DNA of 64,000 bases from Verrucomicrobiota bacterium (GCA_019510185.1 JAEKKV010000020.1:30906-94905), one strand, 5' to 3'; positions 51,201-59,159 are shown, counted from the stretch's first letter. Numbers and translations are program-made. Notes: a model not told the origin generated them from the letters alone.

Positions 51201-52115
51201 GTTGCCGCCCGCGGCATATTGGAGGCTCGTTCCGGTATTCACGGTGCCCCAAGTTCCGAGAATGCCGGTGGAGTCCACCGCTGAGGAGGTGGTCGTGGTG
51301 CCGGTGAGCGAGAAGATGTTAAGGAGGCCGCCGGTGTTGTGAGTGAGAGCGCCCAAGGCGACCGTGTTGGTCGCGGTGCTGTTCGTCACCGTCGAGTAAC
51401 CCGCGTTCACGGCGGTGGACGCGAAAGTCTGGGTGCTACCGAGTGTCGCGGGAGTGTAGCTCAACGTGCCGCCGCCGAGAGCCAGAGGGCTGCTGGAGCT
51501 GATCGAGCCGGTAAGGGTGAGCGTGCCGGTGTTTATGGCAGTTGTGCCGGTGTAGGTGTTGGCGCCCGCGAGCGTGAGCGTGCCCGTGCCGGTCTTGGTC
51601 AGGCCAAAGGCGGAACCGCCGTCGCTGATGACGTTGTTAAACGTCAGGCCGCCGGAGCCGATATTCCAAGTCTGACTGGCCCCGAGGGCGATGTTGACGT
51701 TTTGATTCGCTGTCGAAGAACCGATGATGACCGCCCCCGTTCCCGTCGTGAGGCCGCCCGACCCGAGCGTCAGCGTCTGGTTGGATCCGCTCGTGGTGTC
51801 GTTCAGCGTCACCGCAGACGTGTCCGTGACGGCGATGGAGTTGGCGAAGGCGGCGGCGTTGATGTTGATCGTGAGCGTGCCCGCGACATTGGCCGGGCCG
51901 AAGATCGTCAGATCATCGGACGAGGTGGGCGCCGCCGAGGTGGACCAGTTGGTAGTTGTTCCCCAAATACCGTTGTTGGCCCCTGTCCAAGTGATGGACG
52001 CGGCGGAAGCCACGCCCATGATCACGACGCCAAGAAGAAAGAGTTTGATGAGCCGGGCCGGCTGAAGTCGCGAGGACGACGAGGATGCCAATACAGAACA
52101 ATGATGGGGGTTCAT
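48297..52115 (-). CDS. PEP-CTERM autotransporter-type beta-strand repeat protein, short paralog
   Basis: The 1272-residue protein starts at ATG 52113-52115 with almost the same N-terminus as the long paralog (MNPHHCSVLASSSSSRLQ...). The body has the same beta-strand repeat style (LTLAGANTYTGTTAINTGTLT) and the end is the PEP-CTERM motif AIPEPSTYA, a helix and YRRRSQAV. N-terminal signal, leader DNA and several hundred bases of the 5' region are close to the paralog, so the pair arose by duplication or is kept alike by conversion. It is probably an envelope-anchored or released matrix protein. Confidence 0.9.
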   Translation of the reverse strand: MNPHHCSVLASSSSSRLQPARLIKLFLLGVVIMGVASAASITWTGANNGIWGTTTNWSTSAAPTSSDDLTIFGPANVAGTLTININAAAFANSIAVTDTSAVTLNDTTSGSNQTLTLGSGGLTTGTGAVIIGSSTANQNVNIALGASQTWNIGSGGLTFNNVISDGGSAFGLTKTGTGTLTLAGANTYTGTTAINTGTLTLTGSISSSSPLALGGGTLSYTPATLGSTQTFASTAVNAGYSTVTNSTATNTVALGALTHNTGGLLNIFSLTGTTTTSSAVDSTGILGTWGTVNTGTSLQYAAGGNGAAITSYSGATAGTAGNLSNVTSATTNYSFAAGATQTGAITGNSLRYTGGAVTWSNGGFGVTLNSLMNAGTGALTETGVGTLTIGANQELVVLSNGQNISLGSAIVDNGGGASALTYGGPSAGILTLSGANTYTGVTTIGSGTLVFAKETSLYNNTSASWTAANIKVGNGGTLVFNVGGTGEFTTGDITTLLTNLDGSVTSNGLQAGSSIGFDTTNASGSSFTVSSNIQNTTGTGGGTISLTKRGTNTLVLAGTNTYSGTTSVVAGTLQYNGTAAMSSNSPLTVSTGTNINLRSDTAGTFTPASTTIASGATVGISVDQISSGTNNTLTLGGTTNFAGGSTLNVTNGNGYSLTLNAVTTSGATNIFSPASGATLNIGNITNTGGTYNVVQFAGAGTTNVTGVISNSVANRSSAMILNQTGTLTLSGSNNLRNNNNNSDNTNTYVSVNSGTTNFNSANAINTTSSSGSSFTNQNGVTTTGISMYLYLNEANTATPTIDNTSGSAITLSGQYSTDIHGSFIFGGTNSLTLNTNAVTLTNASSPTITTNGSGTLTLAGVVAGGGTSGTNSGIIKAGAGTLALNGTNTFTGGTTVKNGVVSTTNAAGFGTGSITIGDTSGSNNASISTNSGGSTIANNIVIASGSSGTATIADTAGGGTTTTYSGTVTLNKDLTINNAGAAGSGNTLNFTGAITGTGNLTVDSSSSSFTNLTWLKNSGNNITGNVTVQNAATLGTVNGALGASNAVTIGSTSQLNTEGQSLTIAGLNGSGTVVISNSSSQFLTLAGSGSYSYSGVISNAGGLIKSGSGVQALTGANTYSGGTTVSAGTLAYGNNFTMSGANQVTLAATGTAGTNYATVTSTAGTLTFGGTLAINFTSSILSGGESFNLFQASGGSLATGFSGVSITGSYFTSLTNNSGVWTNSASGLNFTFTESTGVLSVSAIPEPSTYAVLAGVIALMGAGIYRRRSQAV

Positions 52116-52474
52116 CGGTTGCTTTTTTTGGGGACACTAATCGGGGTTCGGGGTTTTCACCAACCTGACGGTGGTTATTCTACCATGGGACTGCCCCAAA
52201 AAACAGCGGAATGTCATCGGGCGCCGTGAGCCAGATTGTATTGGGTAGATCGCCTCATGGGATGATTCCATCCGTGCTCCGTAGCGAAGGCTTTAGCACC
52301 TTCATTCCACTCATAATCAATGACCTTGATACCAGGCCTATTGGACCGTGATTACTTGTTTAAAGTCCCTTGCAGCGAATAATCCTCTCCCGCTTGCCAC
52401 ACGGGCGCCGTTTCAGTGACTCCGGCAGCGTCGCGACAACCTATTTATCGAACGCGTCGGAAGAGTCGCTCCAC
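52116..52474. other. 359-bp intergenic region upstream of the short PEP-CTERM gene
   Basis: The part nearest the gene (52116-52215) is the conserved leader with an inverted repeat. Nothing else is convincingly coding or RNA-like to the xerC-like gene end at 52475. Small dyads such as GAAGG..CCTTC near 52.3 kb are noted only. Confidence 0.6.
52124..52203 (-). promoter_or_regulatory. Conserved leader inverted repeat upstream of the short PEP-CTERM gene
   Basis: Plus-strand TTTTTTGGGG (52124-52133) can pair with CCCCAAAAAA (52194-52203) across a ~60-nt loop. It corresponds to 47798-47871, and the surrounding ~95 bp is about 80% identical by eye with a 6-bp insertion near GGGGTT. Confidence 0.55.
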
Positions 52475-53419
52475 TCACGCCCGCGGATGCGCTTTCGCGT
52501 AGATGTCGCGCAGACGGGCCACGCTCACGTGGGTGTAGACCTGCGTTGTATTGAGATTCACATGACCCAAAAGTTCCTGCACCAGCCGCAGGTCGGCCCC
52601 GGCGTTCAACAGGTGCGTCGCGTAGCTGTGCCGCAGTTTGTGCGGCGTCAGGTCCATCGGCAGGTCTGCCAACGCGAGATACCGTTTCAATAAAAGCTGC
52701 ACCTGCCGCACCGGCAGGCGTTCGTGCTTCGGCGTCACCAGCACCGGCGCGGTGTGCGCGGTGTCGCGCGCGAACTCGCGCTTCCACTTGTCGAGCACCG
52801 CCATGCCCACGCGACCGAAGGGACACAGGCGCGTCTTTTTGCCTTTGCCCAAAACGCGGGCCACGCCGCTGGTGAAATCGATGTCGCCGTAATTCAGTCC
52901 GGTCAGCTCGCTCACGCGCAGTCCGCCGCCGTAGAGGAGCTCCATCGCGAGACGGTCGCGCCAGGCGGTGAACGCATCGGCGCTTCCGTTCTCCAGCAGG
53001 CACTGCGGCCCGGTGAGCAACAGCTTCATCTGCGACTCGGTGAGAAATTTCGGCAGGCGTTTCTCCAGCTTGGGCAGCGGCACGCCGATGAACGGATTGC
53101 GCTTCACCCGCCCGCGCCTGAGCCAGAATTTGAAGAACGCGCGCAGCGCCGAGACGTGAAGGTGCAGCGTGCGCCGATCAAAGCGGTGCTGCCCCTCAAT
53201 CACGAAGTCGCGCAGATCGCGCGTCTCCAGCCGGTCGAAGCCGTCCGCCCACAATCCGGCCGCGTGCAACCAATGGTAGAAATCCTCAAACGCGCGCCGG
53301 TAGTTGCGCACGGTGTAAGCCGAGTAGCGGCGCTCCTTCGCGAGGAAGTCCGCGAACGGAACCCACCAGCCGGTCACAACCGGCTCAGGCGGAGGCGGCT
53401 GGGAGACGGGCTTCGACAT
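52475..53419 (-). CDS. xerC: Tyrosine recombinase, XerC/XerD type
   Basis: This 314-residue recombinase has an N-terminal SAM-like DNA-binding domain (20-110) and a catalytic domain with R168 (GGLRVSEL), K192/194 (GKGKKTR), H260 and R263 (TPHKLRHSYATHLL), H286 (LLGHVNL) and the nucleophile Y295 (VYTHVS). The spacing fits XerC/XerD, which resolve chromosome dimers at dif. A phage-type integrase is unlikely from the size and lack of extra domains. XerC versus XerD cannot be told from this alone. It overlaps the mazG end by 35 nt. Confidence 0.88.
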   Translation of the reverse strand: MSKPVSQPPPPEPVVTGWWVPFADFLAKERRYSAYTVRNYRRAFEDFYHWLHAAGLWADGFDRLETRDLRDFVIEGQHRFDRRTLHLHVSALRAFFKFWLRRGRVKRNPFIGVPLPKLEKRLPKFLTESQMKLLLTGPQCLLENGSADAFTAWRDRLAMELLYGGGLRVSELTGLNYGDIDFTSGVARVLGKGKKTRLCPFGRVGMAVLDKWKREFARDTAHTAPVLVTPKHERLPVRQVQLLLKRYLALADLPMDLTPHKLRHSYATHLLNAGADLRLVQELLGHVNLNTTQVYTHVSVARLRDIYAKAHPRA

Positions 53420-54056
53420 CGCGCATGACCTGCGTGGCGTGCAACCGCAGCGCGCCTTCGGGATCGAGTCCCTTGGCGCGCGCGGCGGCGGTCAGTTCAA
53501 AGAGAATTTTGCCGAGCGACGCCTCGTCGAGTCGCGCCCCGAGCGCCCGGACTTGCGCCACGTCAACCACGCCGTCGGCGGGAAGTTCCTTTTTCTCGAT
53601 CTGCTTCCACACCGCCTCGGCGAACATCAAGGCGGGCAGGCGCGGCGGCAGGTCCTTGAAGACGCCAGACTGCGCCGGGCCGTTCTTTTTTTCCTGCGCC
53701 TTGATCTGTTCCCATTTCACGACCACATCGTCCGCCGTGCCGAGCTTGGCGCCGTCGCCGAAGACATGCGGATGCCGGCGCACGAGCTTGTCGTTGGCCT
53801 CGCGGGCGACCGCCTCCAAGTCGAAGTGCCCCGCCTCTTCGGCGAGTTGCGCGTGAAACACCACCTGCATGAGCACGTCGCCCAATTCCTCGCGCATATG
53901 CGGCATGTCCAGCCGGTCGATGGTGTCGAGCAACTCGCTCGCCTCGTCGATCAGGCAGCGCGTGAGCGTGGCATGCGTCTGCACCTGGTCCCACGGACAC
54001 CCGCCGGGCGCGCGCAGGGCGGCGATGGTTTTGCGAAGATCGGATAGGGCGCTCAT
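53385..54056 (-). CDS. mazG: Nucleoside triphosphate pyrophosphohydrolase MazG
   Basis: This 223-residue MazG has GGCPWDQVQTHATL near residues 18-31, EEASELLDTID-like helix EASELLDTI and REELGDVLMQVVFHA with the acidic metal residues, and the C-terminal duplicated half. MazG hydrolyses dNTPs and lowers (p)ppGpp in some bacteria. The two-domain length (about 220-260) is normal. Its 3' end overlaps the xerC-like gene by 35 nt, so both are likely on one transcript. Confidence 0.92.
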   Translation of the reverse strand: MSALSDLRKTIAALRAPGGCPWDQVQTHATLTRCLIDEASELLDTIDRLDMPHMREELGDVLMQVVFHAQLAEEAGHFDLEAVAREANDKLVRRHPHVFGDGAKLGTADDVVVKWEQIKAQEKKNGPAQSGVFKDLPPRLPALMFAEAVWKQIEKKELPADGVVDVAQVRALGARLDEASLGKILFELTAAARAKGLDPEGALRLHATQVMRDVEARLPAASA

Positions 54057-54165
54057 GATTTAGGGGAAAGAGGCGCAAAATACGTCCAAAGGTAAATCCC
54101 GATATGCGCCGGCCGGGATTGTTTCTTGCGCCTTTTGCGCCTCTTTGCGGCTATTGGCGTCCCGT

Positions 54166-54969
54166 ATGTCCGACAAACTCACCGAGATCATGGCCTGGAA
54201 GCGCAAAGAGATCGCCCCGCTGGCGCGTCCGGTCTCCTTGCAGGAACTTGCCGACCTCCACGCCGCCCTGCCCCGTCCGCCATCCTTCGCCGCCGCCCTG
54301 CGCCGGCCCGACGGCCAGCTCGCAGTCATCGCCGAGATCAAACGGCGCTCCCCCTCGGCCGGCGCCATTGCCGCCGGCGTCTCCGCCCCCGATCAAGCGG
54401 CCAAGTATCGCGCCGCCGGCGCCAGCGCCCTCTCCGTCCTCACCGACGAAAAATACTTCGGCGGCACCCTCGGCGATCTCGTCGCCGTCACCACGCTTTT
54501 CCGCGACCAGCCGCCCGCCGTCCCCTGCATCCGCAAGGACTTCATGGTTCACCCCATCCAGGTACGCCAGGCCCGCGAGGCCGGCGCGAGCGCCATCCTC
54601 CTCATCGTCCGCGCGCTCACCGACGCCGAGATCGCCACACTCTTCGCCGCCGCCCAGGCCGCCGGGCTCGACGCGCTTTTTGAAATTCACAACGAGGCCG
54701 AACTCGCCCGCGCCATCGCCCACGGCGCGAAAATCATCGGCGTGAACAACCGCGACCTCGCGATTTTCAAGACCGACCTCGGCCTGAGCGAACGCCTCAT
54801 CCCGCAGTTTCCCAAGGACGTCATCGCCGTGAGCGAGAGCGGGATTTTCAACGGTGCCGACGCCGCCCGCGCCCGCCGCGCCGGCGCGCATGCGCTGCTC
54901 GTGGGCGAGGCCCTGATGAAGGCCGCCGATCCCGCCGCGCTCATCCAGGAGTTCCGTCGCGATGTTTGA
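54166..54969 (+). CDS. trpC: Indole-3-glycerol phosphate synthase
   Basis: The 267-residue TIM-barrel starts at ATG 54166 (MSDKLTEIMAWKRKEIA). The conserved lysines are in AEIKRRSPSAG (K of EIKR) and CIRKDFMVHPIQV, with the EIHNEAELARA and NNRDLAIFKTDL strands and VSESGIFNGAD phosphate site. It makes indoleglycerol phosphate in tryptophan synthesis. It overlaps the next gene by 8 nt (54962-54969). No other trp gene lies in the window. Confidence 0.95.
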   Translation: MSDKLTEIMAWKRKEIAPLARPVSLQELADLHAALPRPPSFAAALRRPDGQLAVIAEIKRRSPSAGAIAAGVSAPDQAAKYRAAGASALSVLTDEKYFGGTLGDLVAVTTLFRDQPPAVPCIRKDFMVHPIQVRQAREAGASAILLIVRALTDAEIATLFAAAQAAGLDALFEIHNEAELARAIAHGAKIIGVNNRDLAIFKTDLGLSERLIPQFPKDVIAVSESGIFNGADAARARRAGAHALLVGEALMKAADPAALIQEFRRDV

Positions 54970-55312
54970 ACAGCGCAAACAGCGGCTGCTGACGCGCCGC
55001 CAGTTTTTTCACCGCCTCGCCCGGAGCGCGGCGCTGGGCGCGGGCCTGATCGCATTCTCCCTGCTCGTCGGCGTCCTCGGTTATCATTTCGTGGGCGAAC
55101 TCTCCTGGATCGACGCGTATCTCGACGCCGCGATGATCCTCTCCGGCATGGGCCCCGTCTCCACGCTGCACTCCGTCGCCGCCAAGTTCTTCGCCGGCAC
55201 CTACGCGATCTACTGCGGCATCACCCTCATCAGCACGGCGGGCATCATCTTCGCGCCGGTCATCCACCGCTTCCTGCACAAGTTCCACGTTGAGGAAGAC
55301 GCGAAGCCTTAA
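54962..55312 (+). CDS. Small membrane protein of unknown function
   Basis: The 116-residue protein has a basic N-terminus (RKQRLLTRRQFFHRLAR) and three hydrophobic stretches (about 20-45, 55-72 and 80-104). The stretch AMILSGMGPV and the following AGTYAIYCG pattern recur in uncharacterised membrane proteins I recall as conserved in Planctomycetes and Verrucomicrobia; a pore-like role is only a guess. It overlaps trpC by 8 nt, so it is translationally linked to trpC, an unusual pairing. Confidence 0.75.
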   Translation: MFEQRKQRLLTRRQFFHRLARSAALGAGLIAFSLLVGVLGYHFVGELSWIDAYLDAAMILSGMGPVSTLHSVAAKFFAGTYAIYCGITLISTAGIIFAPVIHRFLHKFHVEEDAKP

Positions 55313-55356
55313 ACCACTGATTATATTAGTGCCGATCAGTGTTCATTAGTGGTTAA
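55309..55356. repeat. Solo palindromic copy of the TTAACC...CTAAT repeat family
   Basis: The arms AACCACT.. and ..AGTGGTT flank CACTAAT/ATTAGTG-like inner parts. The stop codon of the preceding gene (TAA, 55310-55312) lies in the left arm, and the right arm ends 13 nt before the rsmA start. It lacks an internal gene. Confidence 0.7.
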
Positions 55357-55369
55357 AACTTCCGTCACC

Positions 55370-56209
55370 ATGCCTCTTTCCCCCTCCACCACGCGCGATC
55401 TGCTCGCCCAACTCGGGCACCTGCCCAAGCGGTTTCTCGGGCAAAACTTCCTCGTCGATGGCAACATCGTGATGAAGTCCCTCGAGCTGGCCGGCGTGCA
55501 AAAAGGCGATGTCGTCGTCGAGGTCGGCCCCGGTCTCGGCACGCTCACCTCCGCCTTGCTTGAGGCCGGCGCCGATGTGTGGGCGGTGGAGATGGATCGC
55601 ACGTTGCACGCACACTTGGAGGCCACGTTGCTGAAAGAGTTTCCCCACACCTTTCATCTGCTGGAAGGCGACGCCGTGGAGCACCCGCTGGCCGCGCTCC
55701 CCGCCGACCGCGCCACCGGCTTCAAGGTCGTCGCCAATCTGCCCTACGCCATCTCCACGCCGTGGATGGACAGCGTGCTCTCCGGTCCGTTGCCGGACCG
55801 GCTCGTGCTCATGCTCCAGCAGGAGGCCGCCCAACGTTACGCCGCCAAGCCCGGTGGCAAACAGTTCGGCGCGATCTCGATTTTCCTCCAGTCCGCCTAC
55901 GACATCGCCCCCGGCCACAAGGTCGCCGCCGCCTGTTTCCACCCGCGGCCCGACATCGAGTCGTACCTGCTCAACCTCGTGCGCAAACCCGAGCCGTTCA
56001 TCTTTTCGCCGGAGGTCAAGGCCCTCATCCGCGCCTGCTTCCAACAGCGGCGCAAGCAGCTTGGCGCGCTCCTCCGAGGACGGCTGCCCGACGACGGACG
56101 CGCCTGGTTCGGACGGATCGCCGCCGCCGGCTGCACCCCGCAAAGCCGTGCCGAGGAAGTGCCCGTGGCCCAGTGGCAGGAGCTGCCCGCCGCGCTGGGC
56201 TCCGCTTAA
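55370..56209 (+). CDS. rsmA: 16S rRNA (adenine1518/1519-N6)-dimethyltransferase
   Basis: The 279-residue protein starts at ATG 55370. SAM-binding motif I is EVGPGLGTLT and the catalytic motif is NLPYAI (typical N-L/I-P-Y). PKRFLGQNFLVD at the start is the KsgA signature. It dimethylates two adjacent adenines in helix 45 of 16S rRNA, affecting late ribosome assembly. Its leader consists largely of the palindromic repeat at 55309-55356. Confidence 0.95.
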   Translation: MPLSPSTTRDLLAQLGHLPKRFLGQNFLVDGNIVMKSLELAGVQKGDVVVEVGPGLGTLTSALLEAGADVWAVEMDRTLHAHLEATLLKEFPHTFHLLEGDAVEHPLAALPADRATGFKVVANLPYAISTPWMDSVLSGPLPDRLVLMLQQEAAQRYAAKPGGKQFGAISIFLQSAYDIAPGHKVAAACFHPRPDIESYLLNLVRKPEPFIFSPEVKALIRACFQQRRKQLGALLRGRLPDDGRAWFGRIAAAGCTPQSRAEEVPVAQWQELPAALGSA

Positions 56210-56294
56210 AAATTCCGTCAGGAAGAGGGTGACGGCCTCCGGATATTCGGGTTCACTCGGCCGTCTTCCCGGTTCGGCCACGCCCCTCCCGTTC

Positions 56295-56531
56295 ATGACC
56301 CTTCAAACGTTCCTTTCTCTGTCCATCATCGGCCTGCTGGCGGGCGGTATCGCCAGCCTGATCTGCAAACGCCGCGGCGCCGGTCTGCTCGTCAATCTCG
56401 CGGTCGGTCTGGCCGGCGCGTTTGCGGGCAATTTCGTGCTGCACCAAATCAGTCCCGTGCTCAGCCAACTGCTCTTCGCCGCCGCCGGCGCCGTGCTGCT
56501 GCTGTGGTTGCTCAGCCTGCTCAAAAAATAA
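56295..56531 (+). CDS. YeaQ/YmgE (transglycosylase-associated)-type membrane protein
   Basis: This 78-residue protein is nearly all hydrophobic, with three helices near 5-21, 30-50 and 57-75 and a short basic loop SLICKRRGAG. The pattern GLLAGGIASLICKRRGAGLLVNLAVGLAGAF matches the GlsB/YeaQ/YmgE family of small stress-related inner-membrane proteins of unknown mechanism. It lies 3 bp upstream of the Uma2-like gene. Confidence 0.8.
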   Translation: MTLQTFLSLSIIGLLAGGIASLICKRRGAGLLVNLAVGLAGAFAGNFVLHQISPVLSQLLFAAAGAVLLLWLLSLLKK

Positions 56532-56534
56532 ACC

Positions 56535-57014
56535 ATGTCCGCGCCCTACAAGGAATTGATCGACGGCGAGACGTTCATCCGCGCCTCGCTCAACGCCCCG
56601 CACGAGCTCCTTTGCGACCGTCTGCACGCCTGGGTCGCCGCCCACCTGCCCGCCAACTCTTCGCTCAAGCTCCTCCCGCGCCGCACTGCCCTCGCGCTCC
56701 GGCCGGGCGTGGAAATCTGCCCCGACCTCGCCCTCGTGCACGGCGGCACCGCTCGCCTCTACCTCGCCGCCGAGGTGCTTCAGCCCGGCGACCATCACCC
56801 CGACACCGTCCTCAAGAAACAGCTCTACGCCGACTGCCGCGTGCCGCGTCTCTGGATCGTCGATTCGCGCTACCAGAACACGGAGGTTTACGGCAGCAAC
56901 GCCCTCTGCTTCCGCCTCGAGGCCATCCTGTCCGGCGGCGAAACGCTCACCGAACTCACCCTGCCCGGTCTCGCAGTCGCCATGCGGGACCTCTTTGCCA
57001 AACCTTCCGCATGA
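56535..57014 (+). CDS. Uma2-like (DUF820) restriction-endonuclease-fold protein
   Basis: This 159-residue protein resembles Uma2 proteins: a PDLALVHGG strand, then AAEVLQPGDHHPDTVLKKQLYADCRVPRLWIVD with the conserved D, E and K of the PD-(D/E)XK-type core. The family is common in cyanobacteria and is associated with mobile DNA, but its enzymatic role is mostly unproven. Its stop overlaps the ptrB start by 4 nt (ATGA at 57011-57014). Confidence 0.8.
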   Translation: MSAPYKELIDGETFIRASLNAPHELLCDRLHAWVAAHLPANSSLKLLPRRTALALRPGVEICPDLALVHGGTARLYLAAEVLQPGDHHPDTVLKKQLYADCRVPRLWIVDSRYQNTEVYGSNALCFRLEAILSGGETLTELTLPGLAVAMRDLFAKPSA

Positions 57015-59110
57015 TACTGCGCGCCTTTCTTGGCTGGATCTTCATGACCGTCACCACTTACGCCGCCTCCGAGGCGGCCCCGGCTCCCGTCGCTCCCAAA
57101 ATCCCCAAGGACGTCTCCGTCCACGGCGACAAGCGCATCGACGACTACTTCTGGCTGCGCGACCTGAAAAATCCCGCCGTCCTCGACTACCTCAAGGCCG
57201 AAAACGCCCACACCGAAGCCGTCACCGCTCCGACCAAGCCGCTCCAGGAAACGCTCTACCGCGAGCTCCTCGGCCGGATCAAGCAAACCGACCTGAGCGT
57301 GCCCTACCACAAGAAGGGCTACTGGTATTACACCCGCACCGAGGAGGGAAAACAGTACCCCGTCTATTGCCGCAAACCCGGCAGTCTCGAGGGCGCCGAG
57401 GAGATCATGCTCGACGTCAACGTCCTCGCCGTCGGCGAGAAATTCATGGAGATCGGCGATCTCGACGTGAGCGACGACGGTCGGCTGCTCGCCTACTCCG
57501 TCGATCGCAACGGCCACCGCGATTACGAAGTCTTCGTCAAAGACCTGCGCACCGGCGCGCTCCTTCCCCAAAAGATCGGCACTGCTTCCTCGCTCGAATG
57601 GGCGGCCGACAACGACACACTCTTCTACACTCAGGAGGAACCGGTTTCCAAACGCTCCTGCCGCCTCCTCCGCTGGGCGCTGGGCACGGGCAAGCACAAG
57701 CTCCTCTACACCGAGAAGGACGAGCAATACGACCTCGACCTCGGCCGCTCCCTCGACGGCAAATACCTGTTCTGCTCCTCCGAGAGCAAGGAAACCACCG
57801 AGGTCCGCGCGCTCCCCGCCGATCACCCGACCGGCAAGTTCCGCGTCATCCTGCCCCGCGAGGAAAACCACGAGTACCACGTCGATCACCGCGACGGACT
57901 CTTCTACATCGTCACCAACAAGGGCTCGAAAAACTTCCGCATCGTCACCGCCCCCGTCGCCACGCCCGACCCGAAACACTGGACCGAGTTTGTGCCGCAC
58001 AACCCCGCCGTGAAAATCGAGGGCATCGAACTCTTCGCCCGCCACGCCGTTGTCGAGGAACGGGAAAACGGCCTGCCCTTCCTCCGCGTGATCGATTTCA
58101 AATCCGGCGAGTCCCACCGCCTCGAGGCCGCCGAGCCCGCCTACGAAATGTCCGTCGAGGTCAACGAGGACTACGACACCGACACGCTCCGTTACCGTTA
58201 CGAATCCCTCGTCACGCCTCCCACGGTTTACGCCTACGACGTCGTCACCCGCCGGCGCACCCAGCTCAAGCAGACCGAGATCGTCGGCGGCTACGACGCC
58301 TCCCGCTACGTGAGCGAACGCCTCTTCGCCACCGCCGACGACGGCACGCGCATTCCCATCTCGCTCGTCTATCGCCGCGATCTCCGCCGGACGGAGCCGC
58401 AGCCGCTCCTCCTCTACGGTTACGGCAGCTACGGGTTCAGCCTGCCCGACTCGTTTTCCTCCAACCGTCTCAGCCTGCTCGACCGCGGCCTGATCTACGC
58501 CGTCGCCCACGTGCGCGGCGGCGGCGAGCTCGGCGAAGAGTGGCACGATCACGGCAAGATGAAGGAGAAGATGAACACCTTCACCGATTTCATCGCCTGC
58601 GCCCAGTACCTCATCCGCCAAGGCTACACTACGCCACCCGACCTCCTCGCCAGCGGCGGCAGCGCCGGCGGCCTGCTCATGGGCGCGGTCGTCAACCTGC
58701 GCCCCGACCTCTGGCATGCGGTGATCTACGACGTGCCGTTTGTGGACGTGCTCAACACCATGCTCGACCCGACGCTCCCGCTCACCACCGCCGAGTACTT
58801 GGAATGGGGCAACCCCACCGTGAAGGAAGAGTACGCCTGGATGCGCGCCTACTCGCCCTACGACAACATCGCCGCCCAGCCCTACCCCGCCATCCTCGTC
58901 AACGTCTCCCTCCACGACAGCCAGGTGCCTTATTGGGAAGGCACCAAGCTCGTCGCCAAGTTGCGCGCGCTGAAGACCGACCAAAACGTCCTGCTCCTCA
59001 AGGCCAACCTCGACGCCGGCCACGGCGGCGCCTCCGGCCGCTACGATTCCCTCAAAGAAACCGCCTTCGACTACGCCTGGCTGCTCTCAACCTTGCACAT
59101 CGACAAATAA
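57011..59110 (+). CDS. ptrB: S9-family oligopeptidase B-like peptidase
   Basis: The 699-residue protein starts at ATG 57011; longer in-frame openings overlap upstream genes. Residues 1-20 are hydrophobic and may be a signal peptide (IFMTVTTYAASEA). A seven-bladed propeller-like N-domain is followed by an alpha/beta-hydrolase domain with the catalytic Ser in SGGSAGGLLMG and His in DAGHGGASGRYD. The RGGGELGEEWHDHGK segment is typical of oligopeptidase B/prolyl oligopeptidase. It cleaves peptides, probably after basic residues. It is followed by a terminator. Confidence 0.9.
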   Translation: MILRAFLGWIFMTVTTYAASEAAPAPVAPKIPKDVSVHGDKRIDDYFWLRDLKNPAVLDYLKAENAHTEAVTAPTKPLQETLYRELLGRIKQTDLSVPYHKKGYWYYTRTEEGKQYPVYCRKPGSLEGAEEIMLDVNVLAVGEKFMEIGDLDVSDDGRLLAYSVDRNGHRDYEVFVKDLRTGALLPQKIGTASSLEWAADNDTLFYTQEEPVSKRSCRLLRWALGTGKHKLLYTEKDEQYDLDLGRSLDGKYLFCSSESKETTEVRALPADHPTGKFRVILPREENHEYHVDHRDGLFYIVTNKGSKNFRIVTAPVATPDPKHWTEFVPHNPAVKIEGIELFARHAVVEERENGLPFLRVIDFKSGESHRLEAAEPAYEMSVEVNEDYDTDTLRYRYESLVTPPTVYAYDVVTRRRTQLKQTEIVGGYDASRYVSERLFATADDGTRIPISLVYRRDLRRTEPQPLLLYGYGSYGFSLPDSFSSNRLSLLDRGLIYAVAHVRGGGELGEEWHDHGKMKEKMNTFTDFIACAQYLIRQGYTTPPDLLASGGSAGGLLMGAVVNLRPDLWHAVIYDVPFVDVLNTMLDPTLPLTTAEYLEWGNPTVKEEYAWMRAYSPYDNIAAQPYPAILVNVSLHDSQVPYWEGTKLVAKLRALKTDQNVLLLKANLDAGHGGASGRYDSLKETAFDYAWLLSTLHIDK

Positions 59111-59126
59111 GACGCCCTCCCCGTCC

Positions 59127-59159
59127 AAAGCGCGCCCCTAAACCGGCGCGCTTTTTTTG
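59127..59159 (+). terminator. Rho-independent terminator after ptrB
   Basis: AAAGCGCGCC (59127-59136) and GGCGCGCTTT (59145-59154) form a 10-bp stem with an 8-nt loop, followed by a T-run. Confidence 0.9.

Noticed and set aside
42894..52115. CRISPR-like repeat arrays in the PEP-CTERM region
   Set aside because: The repetition is coding, with varying unit length and protein-level beta-strand repeats, and no spacers or direct-repeat hairpins as in CRISPR.
42894..52115. Long plus-strand open frames opposite the PEP-CTERM genes
   Set aside because: They are antisense to Gly/Thr-rich repeats and show no family signature; the minus-strand genes have signal and PEP-CTERM ends.
52475..53419. Phage or island integrase
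   Set aside because: The residues and size fit XerC/XerD, the gene overlaps mazG, and no attachment-site tRNA or phage gene is adjacent.
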